A stretch of DNA of 64,000 nucleotides. Source: Arenicola marina (taxonomy: Eukaryota > Annelida > Polychaeta > Arenicolidae). The position numbers were made by a program, and so were the translations under genes. Below are positions 10,985 to 22,199 of this stretch, one piece after another. The DNA lies in contig OZ025263.1 in the NCBI GenBank assembly GCA_964019135.1, positions 33,706,133 through 33,770,132 of the forward strand, in the 5' to 3' direction. The notes under the pieces are model-generated. The model ran no database searches, was not told the DNA's origin, and was given only the letters and a program-made list of their open reading frames with translations. The stretch's first letter is position 1. The number at the start of each line of letters is the position of its first letter.

Positions 10985-11290
10985 CTTAGATTAGTTTGTA
11001 AGCGAAATGAGCTAAGGTTCAAGAGGTTCCGGTTTGAACCTATACCTGTGGCATGTTTCGCTTGAAATAGAATATTTTTCAGCTGATACAGCTAGAAAAT
11101 CCGACAACAAACAAACTAATCTGAACTCAGTGTATTTAATCAACCAACCGACCTCCAGGAAACATTATATGCCGCCGGTATCGCAACACCTATTAACCCC
11201 TATTCATCGTCTCGGGAAGGTCATCTACCAATTTAGCCTTAACATGCACTAAAATTTCCTAAAACGCGTACATCATATTTCATTTCATAT
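10985..11290 (+). mobile_element. SINE-B copy, probably interrupted
   Basis: GGTTCCGGTTTGAACCTA followed by GGCATGTTTCGCTTG at 11023-11064 resembles the box-B to body junction of the SINE-B at 36151. The SINE-B tail (TTCATCGTCTCGGGAAGG, TTTAGCCTTAACATGCACTA, CCTAAAAC) comes only at about 11198-11265, followed by ATTTCATTTC. The roughly 130 bp between is unlike other copies, suggesting an insertion or two separate fragments. Confidence 0.5.
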
Positions 11291-11454
11291 CCCTCAGATG
11301 ACGCAACAGAAAAGACTGCCATTGAATATGTGTTCTGCTATAATTTCTGTTACGATATCTGCCATGTTGGGATCTAACATTGTCGCAATACGATCCCCTC
11401 CACCCCCCACAACAAGGGTGTAGGTTTATAGTATCAAACACATGTCGCTGCGCC

Positions 11455-11636
11455 TCCCTAGCGCAGCTGGCAAGCAGGGTGGCTTGTCGATTGGCGGGTC
11501 GTGGGTTCGCACCCTGCTGCGGCCATCTGGGGTAAACATGTTTCATCCAACCCTAGGGAGGGTTTGTGACCCAGTTCAGCCTTAATACGCACTAACCTGG
11601 CCTAAAAGATAACGGTTTAACTTCATTTCATTTCAT
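11455..11636 (+). mobile_element. SINE-B, tRNA-derived
   Basis: A tRNA-like head has box-A-like TAGCGCAGCTGGCAAGCAGG and box-B-like GTGGGTTCGCACCC. The body contains ACATGTTTCATCC, CAGCCTTAATACGCACTA and GGCCTAAAAG, and the copy ends in a short (CATTT)n tail. The 3' body matches the copy at 36151 although the tRNA head differs. No clear target duplication was found. Confidence 0.8.
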
Positions 11637-12257
11637 TTGAGATTCATACATCGATGCACATCGGTATACTGACGATAGCGGCCCAGGATGACCTTAGTTG
11701 GGGTCGAGTTTACCATGTGTGTTCTGTACTAATTTCTGGTATATCTTTCTGTTTAAAACAAAACACTTGTTTTTATGAACGACAGCTTCAGTTTTGTTAC
11801 CACGATTTTTGTAATACACGTTCTGCACATGGTGAACATAAACGAACATTGACTTGATAGACACACATCTGTGGATATATGGTAACTGGAATCTATGCCT
11901 CTGCTAATCGCGGTGGCGCCCTAATGACGCGGGGAGGGCTCCCAGGTAGGCGGTGCTTCCCTGGAGCTCCCCTAGGATACACGGGAAGCCCCCCCCCCCT
12001 AGTCTGCTGCCAGACGGGCGATAAAAACCTATTTGCTTGAGGTTGTTGTTGGTAGTGGTAAGGAGTTCAAAGGGGCGCGAGACGTGACTCCGGCCATCCA
12101 GACGCGGCTAACTAGCCTAGTCACGTGACTCTGGTCGACTGGCTGTCCAGGTAGGAGTCTTGCAGGCCGATAGGGGCGCCACTGTCTGCGGTTCACGCCG
12201 CCAGGTGGAGAGCGAAGTGGCGCGCTGGTACCGCGGCCGGTGGTTACCGCACTGTGG
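11637..12257. other. no gene recognised
   Basis: Unique sequence with a short C-run near 11990. No supported gene. Confidence 0.6.
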
Positions 12258-12560
12258 TTGTTGTGGTGGTGGGGGTAGCCATGCCGAGGAGGGAGGGGTG
12301 ACGGAAGGGGACAGAGAAGGGATGGACGGCACGGGGGGCATAGCACGAGATAGGAGAGAGAGGCGGGGGAGAGGGAGAGGAGGGGGGGGGACAAGAGACG
12401 GCGAGGGAGCGCGAGAGAGGCAGAGGGAGGGGGAGAGACACATGCAGAGACAGACGGAGATGGAGACAAAGTGACAGGTAAAAGGAGGTAAGAAGCAGAG
12501 GAGAGAGAAAATACAAAGTGAGGAAGAATGAGACAGAGAGAGGCGACATGGGAGAGGGAG
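12258..12560 (+). repeat. polypurine (GA/GGA) tract
   Basis: About 300 bp in which the plus strand is almost entirely G and A (GAGAGAGGCGGGGGAGAGGG-like) with long G-runs. The Ser/Leu/Pro-rich minus-strand frames are translations of the pyrimidine strand. Such tracts can form triplex (H-DNA) structures. Confidence 0.9.
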
Positions 12561-14089
12561 CGGAAGAGGAAGATGCAACTTAGTTTTACATATCATGTAG
12601 CTATATTAGTTGTTTTGCTTTTCACTGGGGGAGGTTTGCATCTCAAAGAAGGGGCGAAAGAATACCGGATACCAGAAAGCTGAACCGATTGGTCAATAAT
12701 ACATGACAGAGATGCAAACAACCATCAATGGGACATCAATATTTATTCCTAAATGAATAATTTTTAAAGATGGCGTACGTTCATATTAATAACGGCAACA
12801 TTTCAGTCTACACCAACACTGTCCACAACAGCAACACGGCGAGAGACCAAGCAGGATATATATTGCCCCAAAATAGAACCATTTGGGAGGAGAGCCGGCA
12901 GGAAATGTCGTAAACTATTCGACTGACGACAGATGCTGTCATCATCGTCATTTTAATGACGTCCACTTTAGCGACATAACATTGTGTCACGCCGTGCCGC
13001 GCATGCGCAGGCCGAACGGGTCGGGAATGTGGTCCGAGAGGTCAAGGTTCAACCCCGCGGGGTCAGACGTTCACTCTCGCCCGCCAGCTGGCGCTAATGG
13101 CCAGTATTTATATCATGTGACGCATTACTGTAGTTTTTAGCGCAACAGTTATGTTGTTGTTCATTGCATTGTACATTTTCTGATCTTTATGTGACATGAG
13201 TTGTTCTTCTATATGTGATGCGGTATCTTCTGATACTATTGCCGAAGCCTAATTCAATAAGCCAACGCGACGATATGACTTTTGTAGATATTCACGGTTT
13301 TCAAATAATATGAATCTAGTTTAAACAAAATTTATTGGCAATTAGAAAACATTGCACACTGCCTCCTCTCGCTCAAGCATGAGATGAATCTGAATATTAT
13401 GTGACAAATTTCAACTTTACAGTTTTCCTTATAAGTATATTCAAATCGTGTAGATAGTCTTGATCTCAGGTTAAAATATAATGTGACGTGCGTTGTTAGC
13501 ACCTACTGCGATTTTTTGGGGGGTATTATATATATATATATTTAACCAGAAACGGATACAATGGAGGGTTTAAACCCCTTGACCCCCCCCCCCCCCCAAG
13601 CATGCAGAACCCCCACCCCCCTTCCTGGATTCACCCTTGATAATCATGGATCTTTTATGTTGACTAAAGCAGAAAACATAGTATTTCTAATGTCGCTTGG
13701 CCATTTCTTTTACCGAAAAACTCGCCTTCCTGTTGATTTTACTCGCTAAATTGTTATTTTGATCATTGTTCGCTCGGCCATGCATTCATCATTATAGCTG
13801 TAAATCGCACGATCAATAGATTAGTCTGTAATTGAATACACGTTATTGCTTAGTGGCGATGTGTTTTTCCAGTACGCCGAGCCCACTCGTCTGACATGGC
13901 GTTGGCGCGAGATAATCAGATCAATCTCTCCACGCTGTGACCTTACTAAACCCGCTGGGGGGCGCTGCGCTCAGATAACGTGACCTTGAAATTCGGATTC
14001 GCTAACTTAGCATTTCAGTGCCAATAAAGAGTCACGTGGTACGAGCATGACTGGTTACGCATGTGCCCTTGAGGGTTGTAGGGTGGCCG
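12561..14089. other. no gene recognised; a few motif matches
   Basis: Contains a CGTCATT/AATGACG inverted pair (12946-12961), an NRF1-type GCGCATGCGC at 12999-13008, (AT)n near 13526-13542, a C-run near 13580-13597, and a CTCF-like CCCGCTGGGGGGCGCTG at 13951. The motifs are consistent with regulatory DNA but no adjoining exon is visible. Confidence 0.5.
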
Positions 14090-14215
14090 AGCGCGGGGGG
14101 GGGGGGTGTTGATGGGGTGGTGGAGGGAGATGAGAAAGTAATGCATGAAGATGTCGATATTTGACCAGGGGTGGCGGGAGTGGTGGTTCGGGGGTGGGTG
14201 GGGGGTAATTCTCGA
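14090..14215 (+). repeat. G-rich tract
   Basis: GGGGGTG and GGTGG runs on the plus strand. It is simple-sequence DNA with G-quadruplex potential. Confidence 0.75.
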
Positions 14216-15596
14216 AGGGAGTGCTATGGTATCTCATTAACGGGCCACGGACTGAGCGAATCCGTTTGTTTTTGAGATTACCCCTGGCAGGTTCGTTCGC
14301 TCGTTTTGCCGGCGTGGAATAGCATTTTTACAGGCGGCGGGCCTAACAGCTTAGTCTGTTTAAGGTGGTGCAAGCGATTGACTCCAGGTGTGTGTGTGGG
14401 TGCCGCTCAGTCAAATAGATGAGTCTCGCTACTTGCAGGTAAGAAGAAGCTACGGTATTGCTCAGCCCGACGTGGCTCGGCCCGCGGTGCGTGACGTATT
14501 TCCGGTTCCGATTGAGGCCGTAGTTTGTGCGGAGATGTTACGCCGTTGGGGGTTTAGAGGGCGGAGGGGGTGCGGGGGGGGGGGGGGGTGACGGTGGTGT
14601 GGACGTGGGGAGGGGTAAGGTATGGGTGGCGGTGGTGCCGGGGCCGTGGTGGGGGGACACAGTGGTATTCACGGGGGAGAGAGGGAAGGAGGTGTTTTTA
14701 ATGAAACCCGGATGTAGGAACTATCTACTTCACGGACGGGGGAGCCAGGAGATACGGTATGGAGGTAGCACGCCTATAGTTGGAAACAGCTTACGCTGGG
14801 CCTGTGCCGCACCAAGGTAGAGGGCCATGTGCTGGGGATGACCCCCACTGGGTCGTAAGGGAGTGAAGGCTAATCGTGGTTGTTAAACAATGAAAACGGT
14901 TCGGGTTTACCATTAAAACACTTTTTTGACAGATGGCGATTTTTTTGTTATTTCAACCTACATATGAATTTAATCGTGTTTCAATCTTATATCTGACTAA
15001 AACAGATGTGTATCCCATTAACCGGCCGGGCCGATGTGAAATACAAAAACAACATTGAAACTGAATAGCAAAGTGTTACCTAGGCTGCAGAAGATGTGGA
15101 TGGAACCGGGACTACAGGCGATCTACGGCCTTCAGAACGACCCTTAAAGAAATCTCATGTGGTTAAAGAATTGTAAAATGGATACATAGAATTTGACCTT
15201 GATAGCTGGGCCGGTTGGTGAGATGATGGGTATAATGATTAGACCCCGGGACAGACAGACCCTCGAGCCCGTCCCTGATCCGGGGCAGATGCGAGGATTG
15301 TTAGCCACTGAGGGTTGCGTGTCTGGATCACACTATGCCTCGCTTCTGGACCTCGCGGCGCCAAGACTCCAGACGTGGCCTGAAAAATCCAGATGGTAAT
15401 ACATGGATGCAGGCAACCCTTCCGGCTTTGCTACCGGCCCTCACACGCCACGTCCAACCACTTCCACCCCCAGGCCGACTTGGAGGTGACCGTGGCGCCA
15501 TTTATGCGGAGATGAATACCTGGGAATAGAATCCACCCCTCTCGTTTCCGGTTCCTGCCTCGTTCTGAATGTGATTCGCCACCTAGGTCTGGCAAA
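14216..15596. other. no gene recognised
   Basis: A second G-rich stretch lies at about 14540-14690; otherwise the sequence is unique. A GTGGCGCCATTTATG motif near 15493 resembles the AGATGGCGCC-type sites listed elsewhere. No gene is supported. Confidence 0.55.
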
Positions 15597-15990
15597 GTAT
15601 CTCGCTCTGTTTCTGTCTGTTTCTCTCTCTTGCGCAGTATTTGTCTCTCTCTTTCCCAGTCTTTGTCTCCCTCTATCTTTCGCAGTATTTGTCTCTATCT
15701 TTCGCGGTCTTTGTTTCTCTCTCTCTCTCTTTGGCAGTATTTGTTTCTCTCTTTCGCAGTCTTTGTCTCTCTCTTCCTCAGTACTATCTCTATATATTCC
15801 CTCTCACTCTCGTTCAATATCTGTCTCTACGACCCCTTTTTCTTATTTTCGCCTTCTTCCCCTCGGTTTCTCTCTGTTTCTTCTCGGTCACTTTTCTTGA
15901 TCTTTCTCTCGCGGGCGGACCCCTTGTTTTTGTTTCTGCCTTTCTCACGTTTGCTCTCCCCTAGTCTCACTCCCCTCTCCCCTCCCCTCT
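15597..15990 (+). repeat. pyrimidine-rich (CT) minisatellite
   Basis: CT-rich plus strand with a recurring GCAGTATTTGTCTCTCTC / GCAGTCTTTGTCTC module of irregular spacing, grading into CTCCCCT runs near 15965. Ser/Leu/Phe-rich frames here are artefacts. Confidence 0.88.
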
Positions 15991-16262
15991 ATCGCCTACC
16001 CCCTATACCACGAGAATGCATTCGGACGATAAGTTGAGAATTTTTGTCTGCGGTTTCCGTTGATTATGCTGGTAATAATTCCAAAGGCGTTCCAGGTATC
16101 CAGGTCAGCCTCTCGAGCCTGTAGTACGAAATAATTGTGCGTGTAAAACTTCCTAGGAGCAAATTCGGGCGCGACTCGTGAGTGAACGGGCGAAGGTGGA
16201 AAGGAGGCAGGACCAGCCTGGAAGCCTAAGGAGTCCAATATTACAGTGTCATGGTGCGGAAA
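15991..16262. other. no gene recognised
   Basis: Short unique spacer between the CT-rich and G-rich tracts. Confidence 0.6.
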
Positions 16263-16555
16263 GTGAAGACGATGAGGGAGGGGGCGGGGGCGGTGGTGGC
16301 GGGTGGGGTGAAGGGGGAGGGCGGGGGCGGTGGTGGCGGGTGGGGTGAAGGGGGAGGGCGGGGGCGGTGGTAGTAGGTGGGGTGGAGTGAGGGAGGGGGT
16401 GTGGGCGGTGGTTGTGGGTGGGGTGAAGTGAGGGAGGGGGTGTGGGCGGTAATGGCGGGTGGGGTGACGGGAAGGGGTGGGGCGGTGGTGGTGGGGGGGG
16501 GGGGGGTGGAGGGAGGGGTCAGATGAGGTGGGGTGCGCTGGAAGGGGGGGGGGGC
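16263..16555 (+). repeat. 37-bp G-rich minisatellite
   Basis: GGCGGGGGCGGTGGTGGCGG modules start at about 16283, 16320 and 16357 (37-bp spacing). More diverged GGTGTGGGCGGTGG copies follow to about 16520, ending in long G-runs. Strong G-quadruplex potential on the plus strand. Confidence 0.92.
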
Positions 16556-16730
16556 GGACATGGTATTTAGGGGTGCCGGGAATGGATCAAATAAGACACG
16601 GAGGGAAAGTATAATATGAACACCTTCTGGGTATCCCGATGAAAATTAACTGCGTTTCCATGGAAACACTGCCACCGGCTTCTTTTTTTATGACTCGGCA
16701 ACAGCCCACGTCACACCGCTACTTGTTTAA
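16556..16730. other. no gene recognised
   Basis: Short unique spacer between the G-rich minisatellite and the CCCTA-type repeat. Confidence 0.6.
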
Positions 16731-16790
16731 CCCCACCCTACCCCACCTTACCCTACCCTGCCCTAGCCTGCCCTGGCCTGCCCTACCCGT
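16731..16790 (+). repeat. CCCTA/CCCTG pentamer-type repeat
   Basis: CCCACCCTACCCCACCTTAC followed by CCCTAGCCTG-type modules: a degenerate 5-10-bp repeat resembling, but not identical to, the telomeric C-strand. Confidence 0.8.
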
Positions 16791-17419
16791 AGCCTCAAGC
16801 CTTACCTTTACGTTCTTATGTCCCCCCAGAAGAGGTCCATTCAAGAGCAATCAAGCAACGTCGAAAGGACACCAGGGAATCTGACCAAAATAGCTTGGTT
16901 ATAGAGAGGTAGAGAGTGTGCCAAAAATGTCTCGGACGACAGAGCAAAAAACCCAACTTTGATTTGGGGGAGAAACTGTTGGACCATTAGTTAATTGGCA
17001 GCCAGTTGGAAATGGTGAGGGCGAGCGCATGGCTCCATGCGTCATTACCTGCCCTTACCGGGGGGATGGGGGCAGGGGGAGGCGGTGGGGTGGAGGGCGG
17101 TGGGTATCAGTAACAGGAGGTGGCCGGCTGGCCGCGTCTTGGTCAGTGAGGCAGAAGGATGCCAGGACACGGTCCCTAGCAGGAGAAGCCACAACGAGAC
17201 GGCCACTTCATGTAACCCGACGCGATTGGTGGGGCGGGGTGGGGTACCTGGAGGTGGAGGGGCGGGATGGGAGAGTGGGGGAGGCGGGGGGAGGGGAGCT
17301 GGCGGGTGGTGAGTGGTGAGATGAGGGTAATCGTCCCTGTCTCTGTAAGTGACGTAAGGTTCATTAACGCGCGCGACGGTCGAAACCCGCCTTCTATGGC
17401 TTCCTGCGCTGTTAAAGCC
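16791..17419. other. no gene recognised; G-rich part
   Basis: Unique DNA followed by G-rich low-complexity sequence at about 17050-17325. The short plus and minus frames are low-complexity. Confidence 0.55.
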
Positions 17420-18990
17420 ATCGAGTGTAAACACGCCGATGGCTTTCCTTGGGAAGTCCTGGTACCCATAGTCCATCTACTGTAAAGACGCTGATGGCTT
17501 TCCTCGGGAAGTTATTGGTATCCATCGGCCATCGACTGTAAAGACGACGATGGCTTTCTTTGGGAAGTCACTGGCGTCCATCGACTGTAAAGACGGCGAT
17601 GGCTTTCTTTGGGAAGTCACTGGTATCCATCGTCCATCGACTGTAAAGACAGCGATGGCTTTCCTTGAGAAGTCACTGGCGTTCATCGACTGTAAAGACG
17701 GCGATGGCTTTTCTTGGGAAGTCACTGGTATCCATCGTCCATCGACTGTAAAGACGGCGATGGCTTTTCTTGGGAAGTCACTGGTATCCATCGTCCATCA
17801 ACTGTAAAGACGGCGATGGCTTTCCTTGGGAAGTCACTGGTATCCATCGTCCATCGACTGTAAATACGGCGATGGCTCTCTTTGGGAAGTCACTGGTATC
17901 CATCGTCCATCGACTGTAAAGACGGCGATGGCTTTCCTTGTGAAGTCACTGGCGTCCATCGACTGTAAAGACGGCGATGGCTTTTCTTGGGAAGTCACTG
18001 TTATCCATCGTCCATCGACTGTAAAGACGGCGATGGCTTTTCTTGGGAAGTCACTGGTATCCATCGTCCATCGACTGTAAAGACGGGGATGGCTTTCCCT
18101 GGGAAGTCACTGGTATCCATCGTCCATCGACTGTAATGACGGCGATGGCTCTCTTTGGGAAGTCACTGGTATCCATTGTCCATCGACTGTAAAGACGGCG
18201 ATGGCTTTCCTTGTGAAGTCACTGGCGTCCATCGACTGTAAAGACGGCGATGGCTTTTCTTGGGAAGTCACTGGTATCCATCGTCCATCGACCGTAAAGA
18301 CGCCGATGGCTTTCTTTGGGAAGTCACTGGTATCCATCGTCCATCGACTGTAAAGACGGCGATGGCTTTCTTTGGGAAGTCACTGGTATCCATCGTCCAT
18401 CGACTGTAAAGACGGCGATGGCTTTCCTTGGGAAGTCACTGGTATCCATCGTCCATCGACTGTAAAGACGGCGATGGCTTTCTTTAGGAAGTCACTGGTA
18501 TCCATCGTCCATCGACTGTAAAGACGCCGATGGCTTTCCTTGGGAAGTCACTGGTATCCATCGTCCATCGACTGTAAAGACGGCGATAGCTTTCCTTGTG
18601 AAGTCACTGGCGTCCATCGACTGTAAAGACGGCGATAGCTTTCCTTGTGAAGTCACTGGCGTCCATCGACTGTAAAGACGGCGATAGCTTTCCTTGTGAA
18701 GTCACTGGCGTCCATCGACTGTAAAGACGGCGAGGGCTTTCCTTGGGAAGTCACTGGTATCCATCGTCCATCGACTGTAAAGACGGCGAGGGCTTTCCTT
18801 GTGAAGTCACTGGCGTCCATCGACTGTAAAGACGGCGATGACATTCCTTGGGAAGTCACTGGTATCCATCGTCCATCGACTGTAAAGACGGCGATGGCTT
18901 TCCTTGACAGGTCACTGGTATCCATCGTCCATCGACTGTAATGACAGCGATGACTTTTCTTTGGAATGAAAGTCACTGGTACCCATTGAC
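17420..18990. repeat. satellite with 56- and 49-bp units
   Basis: About 29 units of TCGACTGTAAAGACGGCGAT, GGCTTTCCTTGGGAAGTCAC, TGGTATCCATCGTCCA. A shorter form has GGCGTCCATCG in place of GGTATCCATCGTCCATCG and is 7 bp shorter. Spacings of 49 bp (17532 to 17581) and 56 bp (17581 to 17637) are seen directly. Edge units are degenerate. Minus-strand frames repeating FPRKAIAVFTVDGRW stay open because the unit lacks stops, not through selection. Confidence 0.97.
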
Positions 18991-19084
18991 GCTTTTCAGT
19001 GTTTGGCTGCTGTATTGCGGTGACCATATCTACGCCATAATATGTTACGATATCCTTGTATTATCGTCCATCCTGGGTGTCATG
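18991..19084. other. inter-satellite spacer
   Basis: About 95 bp of unique sequence between two unrelated satellites. It contains ATCGTCCATCC, which resembles part of both neighbours. Confidence 0.6.
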
Positions 19085-20035
19085 GGAGTCCATAAGTGAC
19101 ATCGCTATCGATACTTAAATGACATCGCTGTCCATCCTAATATATCTATCTATCATTAAATGTCATCGCAGTCCATACTTAGATGTCATCACAGTCCATA
19201 CTTAGATGTCATCGCAGTGTCACACTTGGATGTCATAGCAGTCCATACTTAGATGTCATCTCAGTCCATACTTAGATGTCATCGCAGTACATACTTAGAT
19301 GTTATCGCAGTACATACTTAGATGTCATCGCAGTTCATACTTAGATGGCATCGCAGTCCATACATAGATGTCATCGCAGTCCATACTTAGATTTCATCGC
19401 AGTCCATACTTATATGGCATCGCAGTCTATACTTAGATGTCATCGCAGTACATACTTAGATGTCATCGCAGTCCATACTTAGATGGCATCGCAGTACATA
19501 CTTAGATGTCATCGCAGTCCATTTTTAGATGGCATCGCAGTCCATACTTAGATGTCATCACAGTCCATGCTTAGATGTCATCACAGTCCATACTTAGATG
19601 TCATCACAGTCCATACTTAGATGTCATCGCAGTCTATACTTAGATGTTATCACAGTCCATACTTAGATGTCATCGCAGTCTATACTTAGATGTCATCGCA
19701 TTCCATACTTAGATGGCATCGCAGTACATACTTAGATGTCATCGCAGTCCATATTTAGATGGCATCGCAGTCCATACTTAGATGTCATCACAGTCCATGC
19801 TTAGATGTCATCACAGTACATACGTAGATGTCATCACAGTCCATGCTTAGATGTCATCGCAGTCTATACTTAGATGTTATCACAGTCCATACTTAGATGT
19901 CATCGCAGTCCATATTTCAATGCCATCTCAGTCCATCTTTAGATGTCATGGCAATTCATTGGCAAAGATCATCACAGTCTATCCTGAGATGTCCTCGCTG
20001 TTCATTCCTATATATGCCCGCGGTTCATCCTTAAG
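19085..20035. repeat. 23-bp satellite, roughly 37 units
   Basis: The unit is TCCATACTTAGATGTCATCG plus CAG, with recurrent GTC/GGC, TCG/TCA and TCC/TAC changes. The period is exact over the core (e.g. 19271 to 19294). Edges at about 19085-19150 and 19935-20035 are degenerate. A block with a characteristic variant order recurs 230 bp (10 units) apart (19481 and 19711). Confidence 0.96.
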
Positions 20036-20193
20036 TTTATCTTGGGGTTGGCATCTATTGCCAAATATTTTTTTCACTTCCAGTTATTTAGTCACCGCAT
20101 TCGCCATAGCACCGGGTCACTGGGCAATCGCCTCAAAGCACTAGATACGACCTCCCCCCTCCCCTTCCTTACATAGACGCATTGCAAATTGAT
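20036..20193. other. no gene recognised
   Basis: Short unique segment after the 23-bp satellite. Confidence 0.6.
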
Positions 20194-20213
20194 TAAATGC
20201 AAATGCAAATGAA
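20194..20213 (+). promoter_or_regulatory. tandem octamer-like (POU) motifs
   Basis: AAATGCAAATGCAAATG contains two overlapping ATGCAAAT octamers, the consensus of POU/Oct factors. A TTGCAAATT variant lies just upstream. No gene is seen close by, so function is speculative. Confidence 0.3.
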
Positions 20214-20345
20214 ACCTTACAAGTCACCCCAATTTGAGAGTTTTCGCACCGCTCGCCTACTATGAAATAAAGTAGTGTTGGAAGTCTACCTCCCACGGTG
20301 GCGCTACGCAAGCTCCGCTTCTACCGCTGCTGTCGGCCGGGGGCA

Positions 20346-20419
20346 AATTTCAAGATTCTTGAAACACGGTCAAATCAGCTGCAATTTCAAGATTCTTGCA
20401 ACACGGTTAAATCAGCTGC
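20346..20419 (+). repeat. 37-bp tandem duplication
   Basis: Two adjacent copies containing CAAGATTCTTG and AAATCAGCTGCAATTT (starts of CAAGATTCTT at 20351 and 20388), differing at a few sites. Confidence 0.9.
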
Positions 20420-21689
20420 AATTTCTATTATAATTTTCAAGAATAAAACACAAAAATAACGAGCTCTCTGTATTTAATACAGCAAAATATATCGTGTAAC
20501 ATTTAAAAAAAGATCTAACTGAGAGTGAACTCTTTTTTTTCATCACCTGGAACCGTGTGTTATTAGGCTTAGCCTGGGTCCCCGGCACTAATTTGTAGAA
20601 ATGCGCAGCGTATTTTTCCTATCAATTTGCGCAGCGCCGCCCTGGCGAGCGAGTGTGAATATGCATTGAGAAAGTAGGCGACAACAGAGACATAATAAAA
20701 CACTAGCGGAGTAAGTCGAAGAGAGTGGCTGAAAGTTAAATCCGCTCAGCAAAGGACACGTGGTTTTGGAAATCTGCTTCGGCTTTCCACTTCCCTACAG
20801 GTGTATTAGCCTTAAAGTCAATCGGACTTCTTTCATACCGGCATCAGTTGCAGAAGCAAACCATCACTCACAGTTTTACGGTTTCACCAACAGAAACCAT
20901 TTATTTTTTCGTCTGCTTCTTCTTACCATCATCCTACTTGCTGCTAAAACTGAAAAACGCACATAAGCAGCTTAAAAGCATAAACCACCCCCACTTTCGT
21001 TGGGGCGCAACCAAAGAAGGGTGTTTTTTTTTCGCTTCGTCTGTTGCACTTGGTAAACTCCTGGTAACACCAAGATATTAAAAATACTGTCCGTGGAGGA
21101 CGAACGTCGACCTGCCTTTAAATTATCACCCATGGTGCAAGCACCTCTGTTCTTATTCTCCTGTCGCATTTTCGTAATGACCAAAATCTGAATTGTGTTT
21201 GTCCTGTTACTTCCTGTTAGTCTGCTCGGTTATCATAGTGCTTAGTTCTTTCTTCACCTCGCGTTTTCCGTCTAAGAGCTAAAAGCGATGTTGTTTTTCC
21301 TCTGCCGCCTGATTATGTTAAATTCTCTGTCTGAACATATAGAGGTGTTGGGTCTAGTTCTTTGATTTTTTGTCATCAATCGGAATGTTTTGATGGGTTA
21401 CTTTCTTGTCGGGAGATGGACCTGTTATGACCATGTTTCTTGTGAAATTGGCAATAGATTGTACAAACTATAGTAGACGCATTTTTTATAGACAATACAT
21501 TTCCGATTTTAATGATTTGTTGTAACTGGTGAGGCTGTTTATATCGCCGATACCTGCACAAAACTATACCTACTCTCCACAAGTCTGTCGGTAACAGCGT
21601 GCTCAGTGGGTCGGCTATTTCAATCTGAAAGTCATATAATGTCAAAGGTAGAGCATACCCTTATCCCGGAAGGGGCATACTAACTCCCT
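20420..21689. other. no gene recognised
   Basis: AT-leaning unique DNA. Open frames (e.g. 20760-20966 plus, 21376-21645 minus) show no recognisable domain. Confidence 0.55.
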
Positions 21690-21790
21690 GTTCATGTCAA
21701 AGAAGGACTTCGCCCTGCGCAAGCATGTACATTTGCACAGGTGGGATTCGAATCGCGCACTGCGACCGCTTGGGCTGACATTCAGAGCAC
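21690..21790 (-). mobile_element. possible tRNA-derived SINE fragment
   Basis: On the minus strand a box-B-like GATTCGAATCCCACC is preceded by CAGCCCAAGCGGTCGCAG, a plausible degenerate tRNA half. No family tail was identified. Confidence 0.3.
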
Positions 21791-22199
21791 ATCGGACAAT
21801 AGCCGGACTCACTACCTACTAGGGGGGAAAACTACCCAACCACTGATTCACCCTCAGAACTCCGAGTTCATTCTTGATATGCTGTGACGGATTTTAGAAT
21901 ATTATATTGAAACTGTGAGAGTGGTGCGACATATCAACATCTTGTGACGCCAATGTGGGATGCCGAGCCCAAAGTGGAGAGGCGGCAACATAGCTTGTCG
22001 GTGCGCTATATTTCAATATCTTCCGGCGTTGCTGCTTGCTTGATGGAGCGAATGTATTTACCTCAGCCGCTTCTCCACTTAAGGCACGCGGTGTGTCAGT
22101 TGGGCGCCTAATCCGCACATATATAAGGCCCCCATCCTGACCTTAACACCCCTCTTTACCCTAACTGACCCACGTCCGAGTGATGTCCGATGCCCCCAC
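21791..22199. other. no gene recognised
   Basis: Unique DNA with nothing recognisable. Confidence 0.6.
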
